From Tritonibacter litoralis (GTDB taxonomy: Bacteria; Pseudomonadota; Alphaproteobacteria; Rhodobacterales; Rhodobacteraceae): 64,000 nucleotides of DNA. The position numbers were made by a program, and so were the translations under genes. The notes beneath the pieces are model-generated. The model ran no database searches. It saw only the letters and a list, made by a program, of their open reading frames with translations, and was not told the origin of the DNA. Below are positions 1-11,323 of the stretch, one piece after another. How positions within the stretch are numbered: position 1 is the first letter of the stretch; the number at the start of each line of letters is the position of its first letter. The DNA lies in contig NZ_WIBF01000001.1 in the NCBI RefSeq assembly GCF_009496005.1, forward strand, positions 682,001 through 746,000, given 5' to 3'.

Positions 1-696
1 CGCGCTGGTGAGCGCTGCCGCATAGTCGGGCTCAGGCATATCGACATAAGGGATGTCCCTGCCCGCCTGGGCAGACAGCGTCGCGGCCAGATCGGTCAGG
101 GTATAGCTGTCATCACCGGAGAGCTCGTAGGTCTTGCCTTGAAGGCCCGTGTCCAGCAAGACAGCCGCAGCAGCATCGGCGTAGTCCTGCCGCGTGGCTG
201 AAGATATCCGGCCATCCCCGGCCGCACCGATCAATGCGTTGTGTTCCAGTGCCGCGGGCAACCCCATGGTGTAGTTTTCCGTGTACCAACCGTTGCGCAG
301 CACGGTATGGCCGATGCCAGATGCGGCCAGAAGTTTTTCTGTCTCCACGTGTTCCAGCGCAAGGCCCAGCGTGCTGTTTGGTGCGTTCAGCAGGCTTGTA
401 TAGACAATGTGCTTCACACCCGCTTCCTTGGCGGCTTCGATCACCGCTGCATGTTGAGGAACACGGCGACCGACTTCGCTGCCCGAGATCAACAGCAGCG
501 TCTCAACGCCTCCCAAAGACGCAGCGAGCGTTTCAGGGGCGTCGTAGTCAAAAGCACGGACAGGCACGCCCAGATCGGCGGCCTTGTCGGGATTGCGGGC
601 CAAAGCAATGAGACCCTCCGGCGCGGCTTTGGTTTTCAGGGTCTCGACAACAAGGCGGCCAAGCTGGCCGGTGGCCCCGGTCACTGCGATTGTCAT
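1..696 (-). CDS. NmrA-like NAD(P)-binding quinone oxidoreductase (partial, C-terminus outside window)
   Basis: The frame opens at an ATG at 694-696 and runs to the left edge without a stop, giving 232 residues. It begins with a Rossmann nucleotide-binding loop TGATGQLG at residues 6-13. The body resembles the NmrA/QorB group of atypical short-chain dehydrogenases, which bind NADPH and reduce quinones or sense redox state; these lack the usual Tyr-x-x-x-Lys pair. It is divergent from an HxlR regulator 101 bp away, an arrangement typical of electrophile-responsive oxidoreductases, so HxlR control is inferred. The exact substrate cannot be told. Confidence 0.8.
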   Translation of the reverse strand, partial: MTIAVTGATGQLGRLVVETLKTKAAPEGLIALARNPDKAADLGVPVRAFDYDAPETLAASLGGVETLLLISGSEVGRRVPQHAAVIEAAKEAGVKHIVYTSLLNAPNSTLGLALEHVETEKLLAASGIGHTVLRNGWYTENYTMGLPAALEHNALIGAAGDGRISSATRQDYADAAAAVLLDTGLQGKTYELSGDDSYTLTDLAATLSAQAGRDIPYVDMPEPDYAAALTSA

Positions 697-741
697 GGCT
701 GATATCTCCAAATTTTTTCCATGCCATACAGCTAGGCCCTT

Positions 742-780
742 TACTTGCAAAAGGTAAGTACATACATTTTTGTTAGTATG
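742..780. promoter_or_regulatory. Inverted repeats in the qorB-like/hxlR intergenic region
   Basis: Two inverted repeats lie end to end in the 101 bp between the divergent genes: TACTT-N9-AAGTA (742-760) and CATAC-N10-GTATG (761-780). Both have the arm length and spacing expected for a dimeric winged-helix repressor. Binding by the adjacent HxlR protein is inferred from position. Confidence 0.4.
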
Positions 781-797
781 AAATTTATGAGGTCTCC

Positions 798-1187
798 ATG
801 CCGAAACTCAGTGACGCCGTTCGTTCGGGCAAGTTGATAGGAAACCTGCAAGCACAGGAATGTCCGTCGCGCAGTATCCTCAAGCATGTCACTGGCCGCT
901 GGGCCGTTCTGACGCTGATTGCGCTTCAGGGAAGGACGATCCGCTTTGCTGCGCTCAGGCGAACGATCGGCGGGGTCAGTGATCGGATGCTGACACAAAC
1001 GCTTCAGACATTGGAAGCAGATGGATTCGTGCATCGGCAGGCCTTCAAGGTCGTACCGCCTCATGTTGAATACAGCTTGACCCCGATGGGCGAAGAGGTC
1101 GCGCAACATGTGCGCGTGCTCGCAGACTGGATCGAAGACAACACCGGCAACATCCTGTCGACGCGGGAAGAGATCGCGGCAGATTAA
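798..1187 (+). CDS. HxlR-family winged-helix transcriptional regulator
   Basis: This 129-residue protein has the full HxlR layout: an N-terminal Cys in 'ECPSRSILKHVTGRW' near residue 23, the helix-turn-helix around residues 45-75 with 'GVSDRMLTQTLQTLEADG', and the wing with 'VEYSLTPMGEE'. Length and motif order match the family. The lone Cys in the ECP context is the redox- or electrophile-sensing residue in several characterised members such as HypR and QorR. It is divergent from the NmrA-like oxidoreductase, which is the most likely target. Confidence 0.88.
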   Translation: MPKLSDAVRSGKLIGNLQAQECPSRSILKHVTGRWAVLTLIALQGRTIRFAALRRTIGGVSDRMLTQTLQTLEADGFVHRQAFKVVPPHVEYSLTPMGEEVAQHVRVLADWIEDNTGNILSTREEIAAD

Positions 1188-1381
1188 TCGGACGCTATGG
1201 AGCCCAAACCGGCGGCAATCTTATGCGCCGTGAATGATAGCGCGCCTATGCTGATTTTCGCGGCTGTCGCGACCCGCAAAAAGCGGCCAATTAGATCAGA
1301 AATGGCAATTGCACCAAAGTTGGGTCAACGGCTGGTTTCCGAGAAAGATGGCGGCCAACGTTGGTTGGCCACCGCGACCGG

Positions 1382-1675
1382 TTATAAATGTGCTAGGATG
1401 ACACTTGTCGGTTGCTCTGCGAGCATATTCTCAAGGCCAGCCCACGCGCCTGATGCGACCAGATTGTTGATATGAGTTGCATGCTTGTCTGCGCTTTCCC
1501 AATCTTCAATAAGCATAAACACCGCTGGGTCGTCGTGGTGTGTCATTACGCGAACACCTGTACACCCATCTACCAAAGGCAATTCGCTCTTAACCGATTG
1601 CATAGCTTCGGCGAAGGCTGTGAGATGTTCTGACTTTGGTTTGAAAGTTACCGCAACAATATGGGTTTTTGTCAT
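1382..1675 (-). CDS. Antibiotic biosynthesis monooxygenase (ABM) domain protein
   Basis: A 97-residue ferredoxin-like-fold protein of the ABM superfamily. The pattern 'HIVAVTFKPK', then 'LPLVDGCTGVRVM', 'FMLIEDWES' and 'HINNL' matches small quinol monooxygenase-like dimers, many of unknown function. The start chosen is the ATG at 1675, preceded by AGGA at a 10-nt gap; an in-frame ATG at 1723 would add 16 residues unlike the family. It is divergent from a LysR regulator, which probably controls it. Substrate unknown. Confidence 0.7.
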   Translation of the reverse strand: MTKTHIVAVTFKPKSEHLTAFAEAMQSVKSELPLVDGCTGVRVMTHHDDPAVFMLIEDWESADKHATHINNLVASGAWAGLENMLAEQPTSVILAHL

Positions 1676-1796
1676 AAGGAGGATGTCCTTTGTTGTTTTG
1701 AGTTCCATTAATGAAAGTGGCACATCAGCTTTAATTCGCTAATTCGTTTACTAATTACGCTGGTGTTAATCCAATTTCGACGGCAATATTCGAAAC

Positions 1797-2690
1797 ATGT
1801 CTTTCAAAAATAAAATACAGAACTGGGATGACCTCCGACTTTTTCTGGCTGTCGCGCAAGAAGGCGGACTGGTTGGTGCGGCGGCAACTTCGGGGTCAAG
1901 TTCACCCACGTTGAGCCGTAGGATGCGACACCTGGAAGACACCCTGGATGTCCAGCTCTTTGACAGAACCTCAACCGGATATGACCTTACCTCCCACGGT
2001 CGCGAGCTTCTTAGTAGAGTTCTGGAAATGGATGGGCAGTCGAAGTCGATTCAAACGTGGCTTTCGCAACTTGATCATCGACCAGTTGTACGGGTCACGG
2101 CGGGCTTTTGGACAAGCGTCTTTTTGGCGCGACACTTGAGAGACATTTCAACGGGCTCCACTGGACCTCGAATTGAGCTGCTAACAGGTGCGAATTTCCT
2201 CAACCTGTCGCGACGTGAAGCGGATATTGCCGTGCGCAACAAAGTTCCCGACAATCAAGGGATAACGAAGAAGCGGATCGGCCGTGTTAGTTTTGCGATT
2301 TATGGATCAATCGAATACTGCGCCTCGCATCCAGACGCATTTGCGGATCATCGCTACGCGCGCTGTGATTGGGTCGTCCCATCCGTCGCTGGGGGGACCG
2401 GCACCTCATCCTTTTGGTTGCGGCAGCAGATCGGTGGCACGGCGGCCCTAATTTGCGATTCACCTCAAGCGGTTATGGAGGCGGCGGCGGCAGGCGTGGG
2501 GCTGTGTGTTCTCCCAGTGTTCATTGGCTCCTCAGAGCCACGTCTACAGCAATGTTCGCCCCCAATAGAAAGCATCGAACATACGCAATGGTTGGTCAAA
2601 CACCAAGACGACGGAAATCTTACTCACGTTCGAAAAGTCTTTCGCAAGATTGACTCCCTGTTTGAACGGCACAGGGAGTCGTTTCATTAG
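1797..2690 (+). CDS. LysR-family transcriptional regulator
   Basis: A 297-residue LysR-type regulator. The N-terminal winged helix-turn-helix (residues about 8-66) reads 'WDDLRLFLAVAQEGGLVGAA' and 'PTLSRRMRHLEDTL', followed by a periplasmic-binding-protein-like effector domain. Compared with the usual family signature the recognition helix keeps the S-x-x-T-x-S-R-R pattern. It is divergent from the ABM-domain gene; the intergenic stretch holds three closely spaced TAATT motifs (1732-1755) that could belong to its operator. Effector unknown. Confidence 0.88.
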   Translation: MSFKNKIQNWDDLRLFLAVAQEGGLVGAAATSGSSSPTLSRRMRHLEDTLDVQLFDRTSTGYDLTSHGRELLSRVLEMDGQSKSIQTWLSQLDHRPVVRVTAGFWTSVFLARHLRDISTGSTGPRIELLTGANFLNLSRREADIAVRNKVPDNQGITKKRIGRVSFAIYGSIEYCASHPDAFADHRYARCDWVVPSVAGGTGTSSFWLRQQIGGTAALICDSPQAVMEAAAAGVGLCVLPVFIGSSEPRLQQCSPPIESIEHTQWLVKHQDDGNLTHVRKVFRKIDSLFERHRESFH

Positions 2691-2718
2691 ATTGACTTGA
2701 AACTGGAAGGCTTTACGC

Positions 2719-2913
2719 ATTTCCCCGCAAAAGGACACGACAACACCTGAATGGTCAAAACCCGGCATCTACGGAGCGCTTCTCGGCGCGGCCTTTGTCA
2801 GCATCGTTGGATTTTCCTGGGGCGGCTGGATGACCGGAAATGGCGCCGAAGAGATGGCCAACAAGCTGGCTGGGAATCGGGTTTCAGGAGATCAATGGCG
2901 CGACCTGTCTTGA
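2719..2913 (+). pseudogene. Remnant of a small inner-membrane protein (start lost, C-terminus truncated)
   Basis: In one frame the translation reads 'PEWSKPGIYGALLGAAFVSI' then 'GFSWGGWMTGNGAEEMANKL', which resembles the N-terminal membrane segment of a small protein common in alphaproteobacteria. No ATG, GTG or TTG precedes it in frame at a sensible place, and a TGA at 2911-2913 cuts it off after about 60 residues, well short of what I recall for that family. I therefore read it as a gene fragment. Confidence 0.45.
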
Positions 2914-3367
2914 GGTGGTGGTGCCCGATGGCGGATATCTGACGCTGGTATGACGCCCAGATGATCGCCCGCAATCCTCTGCGACGCACTACCCGCATCT
3001 TTTTCTCTGTTCCCAGTGCCGCGAAAGTACGGTCTCAATGTCGCTGCCAAGAGAGGTTGGCAATGACTGATTGGGCAACTCTTCAAAGCCCGCTTTCTGC
3101 GTGCATGCCACAGGGATATTCTGCCCAGTCAGAGTTTTGAACGACAATGGCACACCACGAGCGCAATAAAACGACGAGGAAACCTGTGGCCCTGGTCGCG
3201 AGATGGAGATAGTAAACCAAAGTCGGCTTCGTCCCGCTGAGACCTTGGACAACCACACACGTTTTCACGTCTCAACCCAGCGTTCGGGCATTATCAGCAA
3301 AATTCATCATACAGATTGACCAATTTAGTCTAATGTATTTAAGTGTAGATACAGCAGGAGAAGTCCA
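2914..3367. other. Non-coding stretch, probably decayed DNA
   Basis: No frame with credible protein character is visible on either strand in these 450 bases. Together with the membrane-protein fragment just to the left this looks like an old breakpoint separating the LysR locus from the hexuronate cluster. The right end (3320-3367) holds the promoter region of the GntR gene. Confidence 0.4.
3325..3333. promoter_or_regulatory. Palindrome TTAGTCTAA upstream of the GntR regulator
   Basis: TTAG-T-CTAA is a perfect 9-bp palindrome 35 bp before the proposed start of the regulator. FCD-type GntR proteins often bind short palindromes in their own promoters, so autoregulation is possible. The half-sites differ from the TTGTATGA motif ahead of the catabolic operon, which weakens the case. 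Confidence 0.3.
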
Positions 3368-4084
3368 ATCATTACCGAGAACAAGCAAACCCGTGTCGCC
3401 ACCCTCCGCGAAGAACTGAAAGCTCAGATCGAAGGCGGACAATTTGGCGTTGGCGACCGACTGCCCAGCGAGGCGCGGTTGACGGAGGAGTTTTCGGTTA
3501 GCCGTACCGTTGTCCGGGAGGCTATTGCCGCGTTGCGCGCGGATGGTTTGGTCGAACCTCGCCAAGGATCGGGGGTCTACGTCCTTGAACCAAAGCCGCA
3601 GGCTGAAACGCCCTTTACCTCTGTGGATATGGGGCGGCTGTCATCCGTTATCGAATTGTTGGAGGTGCGCACAGCCGTGGAAGTGGAGTCCGCAGGCCTT
3701 GCTGCGCAGCGATGCAGCCCAAGCGAGGAAGAAGACATCATCGAATGTCTCAAGGAGGTCACCCGCCTGAATTCCGCACAGCAATCCTCCAGCGACGCGG
3801 ATTTCGCATTGCATCAAGCCATTGCACGGGCAACCCACAACCCGCGATTTGTGGAATTTCTCGGCATTTTGGGCCCATCCGCCATTCCGCGTCGCGCGCT
3901 CAACGGCTCAAAGAACCGGCCCTACCCGCAAAGCTATGTGGACTGTATCAACGCCGAACATGATGAGATTGTCACCGCAATCCTGAACCGTGATGAAGAC
4001 GGCGCGCGTGCTGCAATGCGCAGCCACCTAAAAGACAGCCAGCAGCGTTACCGAAGCCTCTTGCGCGGCCAGCCCGAAAGCTAA
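3368..4084 (+). CDS. FCD-domain GntR (FadR subfamily) regulator of hexuronate catabolism
   Basis: About 238 residues: a GntR winged helix (residues about 10-75, with 'GDRLPSEARLTEEFSVSRTV', 'EAIAALRADGLVEPRQGSGV') and a C-terminal all-helical FCD domain. A TTG at 3479 would remove half of the DNA-binding domain, yet the frame upstream stays open with family-like sequence to a TAG at 3326-3328 and contains no ATG, GTG or TTG. The best start is ATC at 3368 (AGGAG at 3356-3360, 7-nt gap) or ATT at 3371. It converges on the uronate operon, whose control is its likely role; GguR, DgoR and UxuR are functional relatives. Confidence 0.8.
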   Translation: MITENKQTRVATLREELKAQIEGGQFGVGDRLPSEARLTEEFSVSRTVVREAIAALRADGLVEPRQGSGVYVLEPKPQAETPFTSVDMGRLSSVIELLEVRTAVEVESAGLAAQRCSPSEEEDIIECLKEVTRLNSAQQSSSDADFALHQAIARATHNPRFVEFLGILGPSAIPRRALNGSKNRPYPQSYVDCINAEHDEIVTAILNRDEDGARAAMRSHLKDSQQRYRSLLRGQPES

Positions 4085-4105
4085 GCCACGCCAAGCGGTC
4101 CCGCC

Positions 4106-4981
4106 TTAGGCGCGGCCCTCCTCTGCCCAGGTTGGAAACCCATAAAGCTCTTGCGGGTTGTCGACAAGGACCTGCTGCAGCGCCGTATCAGGCACCCAGG
4201 ACAGGACCGTATCCAACAGAGCACCATCGTCCGGGTAATCTTCTGTTTTTTGCGCCAGATTATGCGGCCAATTGGTTCCCCAAATCACGCGCTCGGGCGC
4301 ATATTCCACAACCGCCTTTGCCACTTTGGCGATGTCAGAGAACTCTGGCCCGCCCTCGCGACTGCTTTCATAGCAGCCCGCGAATTTGAACCACATATTG
4401 CCGCCGTCCAACAAACGTTTGATCGCATCCAGATGCGCCTGCGTCGCCCCCTCAAAGATCTTGGCGTGATGGTCCAAAACCCAACGCGACTTTAGGGACG
4501 AGAGTTGATCCAAACGGTCCGGCAAGGTGCTGCCGTCAAATTGAACGGCCATCATCCAGTTTGCCGCATGGGCCGTTGCATCCACATCCGCCAGCGCCTC
4601 CAGCCCTGTTGCACCACCAGGCAGATCCATAATCCGCGCCCCGACGATGCCTTTGGCAGACAGAGCCTCGATCTCCTTCTCCGTCTCAGAACCGGTGATC
4701 ACAGCGACACCACGCGCCAGATCGCCCATCTGATCCAGGCAAGCCAGCAGCGAGGCATTTTGTGCCTGATGCGCATTTGCCTGGGTAACAACCACGCGAT
4801 CGATCCCAAGCCATGCCATGACCTGTTTGTACATCTCTGGGGTGGGCAACGGATCAAGCGGCAAACCGGGCCCGCCGTCCTCGGCCGGAAATCCCGGCAG
4901 GAAAAGATGGGTCTGCGTGTCCACAGTCCCCCGTGGCAGCGAAAGGCGTGGCGGTTGCCCTGTTAGTTTTCGGTCAATCAT
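4106..4981 (-). CDS. gli: D-galactarolactone isomerase (amidohydrolase superfamily)
   Basis: A 291-residue member of the amidohydrolase_2 family (TIM barrel). It opens with 'VDTQTHLFLPG', the first-strand H-x-H position being T-x-T-H here; 'WVLDHHAK' near residue 165 and 'VIWGTNWPHNL' near residue 237 mark later barrel strands. In Agrobacterium the amidohydrolase next to Gci interconverts D-galactaro-1,5- and 1,4-lactone, so that substrates from both galacturonate and glucuronate reach the cycloisomerase. Here it overlaps the cycloisomerase gene by 4 bp (ATGA) and is last in the operon, which supports that assignment. Confidence 0.75.
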   Translation of the reverse strand: MIDRKLTGQPPRLSLPRGTVDTQTHLFLPGFPAEDGGPGLPLDPLPTPEMYKQVMAWLGIDRVVVTQANAHQAQNASLLACLDQMGDLARGVAVITGSETEKEIEALSAKGIVGARIMDLPGGATGLEALADVDATAHAANWMMAVQFDGSTLPDRLDQLSSLKSRWVLDHHAKIFEGATQAHLDAIKRLLDGGNMWFKFAGCYESSREGGPEFSDIAKVAKAVVEYAPERVIWGTNWPHNLAQKTEDYPDDGALLDTVLSWVPDTALQQVLVDNPQELYGFPTWAEEGRA

Positions 4982-6117
4982 GATCTCTCTCTCAAAGCAA
5001 AATCGCGCAGTGCGTCGCGGTTGATTTCGATCCCCAAACCGGGTCCATCCGGGATCGCAACTACGCCACGCTCGTGGTCCAGCGGGGTTGATAAAACCGC
5101 CTGGCGGAAGGGATTATGTGTTCGGTCAAACTCCAATATCGGCTCGACCGGATTGGGGCGTACCGGCGACGGCACCATGGCCGCAATAAACTGCAATGCC
5201 GCAGCGATCTGAACGCCTGTTCCCCAAACATGCGGCACCAGGCGGACGCCATAAAGCGCGGCAATATCGGCGATTTTCTTCGCCTCGCTCAAGCCACCTA
5301 CCCCACAGATATCCGGCTGGGCAATATCAACCAGCCGCCGGGAGAGCGGTTCGGAAAAACCCCAGCGCGTGTGCCAAGTCTCTCCCCCCGCAACGGGAAT
5401 GGGCTGTCGGTTGCGCACCTCGCCATAGGCCGCAAGCTGCTCTGGAACCACCGGTTCTTCGAACCAGTCGACGCCATAATCTGCCGCACGAGACCCCAGG
5501 CGCACCGCATCCACCACGTCGTAACCGTGATTGGCGTCAATCATCAGGCGCATGTCCTGGCCCATGACATCACGTACGGCTTTGATGACCTCCAGATCTT
5601 CGGCAACATCAAACCCGATCTTTACCTTGGCCGCATGAAAACCTGCCTCTTTATGCTCTGCCATTTCGCGCGCATTGTCTTCAACCCGATCAACACCATC
5701 GCGTTTAAAACTGCCGGTGGCATAGGCACGCACACTGTCACGGAACCGACCGCCCAAAAGGGTGGACACAGGCACGCCAAACCGCTTCCCTTTGATGTCC
5801 CATAGCGCAACGTCAATGCCAGAGAGCGCTGTGACCGTCAGACCGCGCTGTCCCTGATCCCGCAACGCATTATAGAGTGTCGCCCAGATCTTTTCCGTTT
5901 CAAGCGGATCCTGGCCGATGAGCCAACTCCGGTAGCTTGCGACAACAGCAGCGTTGGGCACTGCCGGCCCCAAACATTCACCCCAGCCGATTGTCCCATC
6001 ATCGCAGATGACCTCAACCAACACGTGCTGCCGCCGATCAAACCTCATGGAGGCGCTTTGAAACGGGACCTCCAGACGGTGCTCCAACAGATGCGTGCGA
6101 ACGTCAGCGATTTTCAT
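4978..6117 (-). CDS. gci: D-galactarolactone cycloisomerase (enolase superfamily)
   Basis: A 379-residue enolase-superfamily protein with both the N-terminal capping domain and the barrel. Visible active-site residues are the KxK pair K164/K166 ('AKVKIG'), metal ligands D194 ('MIDANHGYD'), E220 ('FEEP') and E246 ('GGET'), and H296 ('VPHVWG'). The family opens the aldarolactone ring to give 3-deoxy-2-keto-hexarate. Its place between the lactone isomerase and the keto-deoxy-aldarate dehydratase is as in the characterised Agrobacterium oxidative galacturonate pathway. Mandelate racemase or another acid-sugar dehydratase would be the alternative on sequence alone. Confidence 0.8.
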   Translation of the reverse strand: MKIADVRTHLLEHRLEVPFQSASMRFDRRQHVLVEVICDDGTIGWGECLGPAVPNAAVVASYRSWLIGQDPLETEKIWATLYNALRDQGQRGLTVTALSGIDVALWDIKGKRFGVPVSTLLGGRFRDSVRAYATGSFKRDGVDRVEDNAREMAEHKEAGFHAAKVKIGFDVAEDLEVIKAVRDVMGQDMRLMIDANHGYDVVDAVRLGSRAADYGVDWFEEPVVPEQLAAYGEVRNRQPIPVAGGETWHTRWGFSEPLSRRLVDIAQPDICGVGGLSEAKKIADIAALYGVRLVPHVWGTGVQIAAALQFIAAMVPSPVRPNPVEPILEFDRTHNPFRQAVLSTPLDHERGVVAIPDGPGLGIEINRDALRDFALRERS

Positions 6118-6127
6118 GCGCTTCTCC

Positions 6128-8570
<2,443 letters not shown>

Positions 8571-8655
8571 TGCAATTCTCCGCTTTGGCGGACATAGCTC
8601 CGCCATCCGGAGCGGGGGATCCCCTGCTCCGGTGTTTCAAGTGAAAGTAGAACGA

Positions 8656-9450
8656 TCAGTCTTTTATGATCGGATCTGCCGTGAACTTGCCTCCTTGCCA
8701 CAACACATCCGACGCATCGGCAGGCCGCGGAGGCAGCGTTTCGATTTCTGCTCGATAGATTTCACTGTTGTCCTGTGCGGTCCAACCCAGCCAGCCAATG
8801 TGGCTGTTGTCCCACCAGCCACAGCTGTTGTTGGAAACGCCCCAGATCACCGGGCAGCCAAGTTTTGGCACGGTGAACAGACGTTCCATAAGGCGGCAAT
8901 AATCGTCATAACTAAACCAGGTGGCCATCATTCTGCGATCGACAGGTTTTTCAAAACACGAGCCAATGCGCAGCAACGCTGTCTCTTGGCCAAATTTGGC
9001 GTGATACATCTGTGCCACCGCTTCGCCATAGACCTTTGACACCCCGTACCATCCATCCGGTCGCGTGGGGGCATCGACAGTCAGCCGTTGGGATTGCGGG
9101 TAAAAACCGATTGTATGATTGGAACTGGCAAAGACAATCCGAGGCATGCCCTGAGCCCGAGCCGCTTCATAAAGGTTGTGCACCCCGCGAAGATTGGCGG
9201 CCTCAATCAGCTCATAACTTTTCTCAACCGACACGCCGCCCAAATGCAGCACCGCATCGCAGTCTTTGACCAGCTGCGTGACTGCGGTTGCATCAGCAAG
9301 GTCGGCCGTCACGATCTCTTCTTGGTCTGACAGGCGTTCAAACGGCTCGATGTCTGTGGCGCGAATGTGTTTGGCCAAATGCGACAGACGCGTGCGGCTC
9401 ATTCGGCCCAAATTGCCTGCGGCCCCGGTAATCAAAAGGCGGTTTAGCAT
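8656..9450 (-). CDS. udh: Uronate dehydrogenase
   Basis: A 264-residue extended-SDR protein oxidising galacturonate or glucuronate with NAD+ to the aldarolactone. The dinucleotide loop is 'TGAAGNLG' (residues 8-15); the catalytic triad is S110 ('FASSNH'), Y135 and K139 ('YGVSK'). 'RIGSCFEKP' and 'DNSHIGWLGW' are typical of characterised Agrobacterium and Pseudomonas enzymes. It stands 3 bp after dctM, so transport and first oxidation are translationally close. Confidence 0.9.
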   Translation of the reverse strand: MLNRLLITGAAGNLGRMSRTRLSHLAKHIRATDIEPFERLSDQEEIVTADLADATAVTQLVKDCDAVLHLGGVSVEKSYELIEAANLRGVHNLYEAARAQGMPRIVFASSNHTIGFYPQSQRLTVDAPTRPDGWYGVSKVYGEAVAQMYHAKFGQETALLRIGSCFEKPVDRRMMATWFSYDDYCRLMERLFTVPKLGCPVIWGVSNNSCGWWDNSHIGWLGWTAQDNSEIYRAEIETLPPRPADASDVLWQGGKFTADPIIKD

Positions 9451-9453
9451 AGG

Positions 9454-10731
9454 TTACTCCATAAGGTTTGGCAGGAACATGGACACTGCCGGAATGTAAG
9501 TGACGCACAGCAGTGCAGCGAGAATGGCCAGGTGAAACGGCCAGATCGTCTTGACCGCGTCTTCGATGCGCACCTTCCCCACAACGCAGCCGACAAAGAG
9601 GCAAGCGCCAACAGGCGGTGTGCACAGGCCCAAACCCAGGTTCATCATCAAGATTACACCAAACTGGATCGGATCCATTCCAAGGCCGACGACAACTGGT
9701 AGGAAGATCGGTGTGCAAATCAGGATCAGCGCCGCCATATCCATGATCATCCCCAGCAACAGCAGGATCAGATTGATCATCAAAAGGATCACAAACGGAT
9801 TGTCAGAGAGGACGGTCACCGCATGCGCCAGCAGATCCGGAACACGATAAAGGGCCAAAAGGTATGAGAACGCAGACGCCGCAGCCACCAGCATCATCAC
9901 CAAGGCGGTGGTCCGAACAGAGGTCACCACGGCGCGTTTGAACGCATCCCACGTCAGCTCGCGGTAGACCAATGTGGTGACAAGCAATGCCCAGATCACG
10001 CCAAAGGCACCAGATTCTGTCACCGTCATAACCCCGGACAAAACTCCGCCCACAATGATCACCGCAGTCATCAGCCCTGGCAACGCGACAATGGTTGCGA
10101 TGCCCAGTGCTTTGAAGCCCGGAAAGGTTTCGGCGGGATATCCGCGACGCACCGCGACCCAATAGGCCACAAGCGCAAGGCACAGACACATCAGAACGCC
10201 AGGCACGATCCCCGCAATAAACAATTTGGACACCGACAGCCCACCTGCCGCGACAGCATAGAGGATCATATTATGACTGGGCGGGATCACAACGCCGGCA
10301 ACCGAAGAGGTCACGGTTACGTTGACGGCGTAGTCGGCATCATAGCCTTTGTCTTTCATGACCGGCATCAGGATCGAGCCCAAAGCAGAGGTATCTGCAA
10401 CAGCCGAGCCGGAGATCCCCCCAAAGAGCATGGAAGACAGGACATTGACCACCCCCAGCCCCCCTCGGATTGACCCAACTGCCGAGGCCGCCAAACGCAC
10501 CAGACGGTTGGCAATACCGCCCTGCATCATCAATTCACCGGCGAAAATGAAAAACGGGATGGCCAGCAGCGAAAACACAGAAATGCCCGACATTATCCGC
10601 TGGAACCCGATAAAGAGCGGAAGACCCTCATACAGGAAGCCCCCAACGGCCGCGAGTCCCAGTGCAAAAGCCACAGGCATCCCGCAAAACAGCCCAAGGG
10701 CAAATATGCCAAAAAGAACGGTAAGGCCCAC
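9454..10731 (-). CDS. TRAP transporter large permease (DctM family)
   Basis: A 425-residue polytopic membrane protein with about 12-13 hydrophobic segments and the DctM signatures 'FALGLAAVGGF', 'GGISGSAVADTSALGSI' and 'GLGLCTPPVGACLFVG'. It uses the sodium gradient to move a solute delivered by the DctP protein. The start is GTG (10731-10729) immediately after the dctQ TAA, so the two genes abut. Substrate is inferred as galacturonate/glucuronate from the operon. Confidence 0.92.
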   Translation of the reverse strand: MGLTVLFGIFALGLFCGMPVAFALGLAAVGGFLYEGLPLFIGFQRIMSGISVFSLLAIPFFIFAGELMMQGGIANRLVRLAASAVGSIRGGLGVVNVLSSMLFGGISGSAVADTSALGSILMPVMKDKGYDADYAVNVTVTSSVAGVVIPPSHNMILYAVAAGGLSVSKLFIAGIVPGVLMCLCLALVAYWVAVRRGYPAETFPGFKALGIATIVALPGLMTAVIIVGGVLSGVMTVTESGAFGVIWALLVTTLVYRELTWDAFKRAVVTSVRTTALVMMLVAAASAFSYLLALYRVPDLLAHAVTVLSDNPFVILLMINLILLLLGMIMDMAALILICTPIFLPVVVGLGMDPIQFGVILMMNLGLGLCTPPVGACLFVGCVVGKVRIEDAVKTIWPFHLAILAALLCVTYIPAVSMFLPNLME

Positions 10732-11247
10732 TTACTTAGCTCCCGCGTCAAAAGGTTTACCCTGTGCCAGAAGGGTCATGTGATAGATTGAAAAGACAAC
10801 AGTCAGCGCGCCACAAACAGACATCGGCACCGCCCTCCAGCCTTCGTTTATTCCCAACATTGGGATGATGCGCGGCCAGGTTTTGTCCGCCAGCACATAG
10901 CCTTGGTAGGCAAGAAACGCACCAAAAGCGGCAACACCAGAGACCGCGAGCCAGCGCAAAGGCGTACGCACAGGTCCTGGAAACCCCTCTCGGATGAAAT
11001 CAATGGACAAGTGATCCTTGTACCAGACACCGGCCGCGGCCCCCAGAAAGGTGATCCAGACCACAAGCACCAGGGCCAATTGTTCCACCCATGTTGGCGT
11101 GTCATTCAATACGTACCGGCCAAAAACCAGCCAGCCGAAGATGGCAATCAACGAAACAAGTTTTACACCTGCAATCGCAATGCAGAGCCGCGCACAGCCA
11201 TCCAACACCCGGAATACCGGCCCCGATCCTGAAGCTTGATGATACAT
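10732..11247 (-). CDS. TRAP transporter small permease (DctQ family)
   Basis: A 171-residue protein with four hydrophobic helices and the DctQ-typical stretch 'GRYVLNDTPTWVEQLALVLV' at the end of the first segment. The ATG at 11247 follows GAGAG; a GTG 18 bases upstream is the alternative but has no ribosome-binding site. It pairs with the DctM protein encoded directly downstream. Confidence 0.9.
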   Translation of the reverse strand: MYHQASGSGPVFRVLDGCARLCIAIAGVKLVSLIAIFGWLVFGRYVLNDTPTWVEQLALVLVVWITFLGAAAGVWYKDHLSIDFIREGFPGPVRTPLRWLAVSGVAAFGAFLAYQGYVLADKTWPRIIPMLGINEGWRAVPMSVCGALTVVFSIYHMTLLAQGKPFDAGAK

Positions 11248-11278
11248 TTTCTCTCTTTCGCCCACTGTCGAACAAGGG

Positions 11279-11306
11279 GAGCGGCCAGTTTACGGGCTGG
11301 CCGCTC
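11279..11306 (-). terminator. Stem-loop between dctP and dctQ
   Basis: GAGCGGCCAG and CTGGCCGCTC form a perfect 10-bp stem with an 8-nt loop, 17 bp after the dctP stop. No T-run follows on the minus strand, so it is more likely an RNA-stabilising or attenuating hairpin that raises dctP expression over the membrane subunits. Confidence 0.6.
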
Positions 11307-11323
11307 TGGGGACCTGAAAGCCG

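Noticed and set aside
1197-1475. Plus-strand frame of 92 codons after hxlR
   Set aside because: No recognisable domain; it overlaps the ABM-domain gene, which has the better start and family match.
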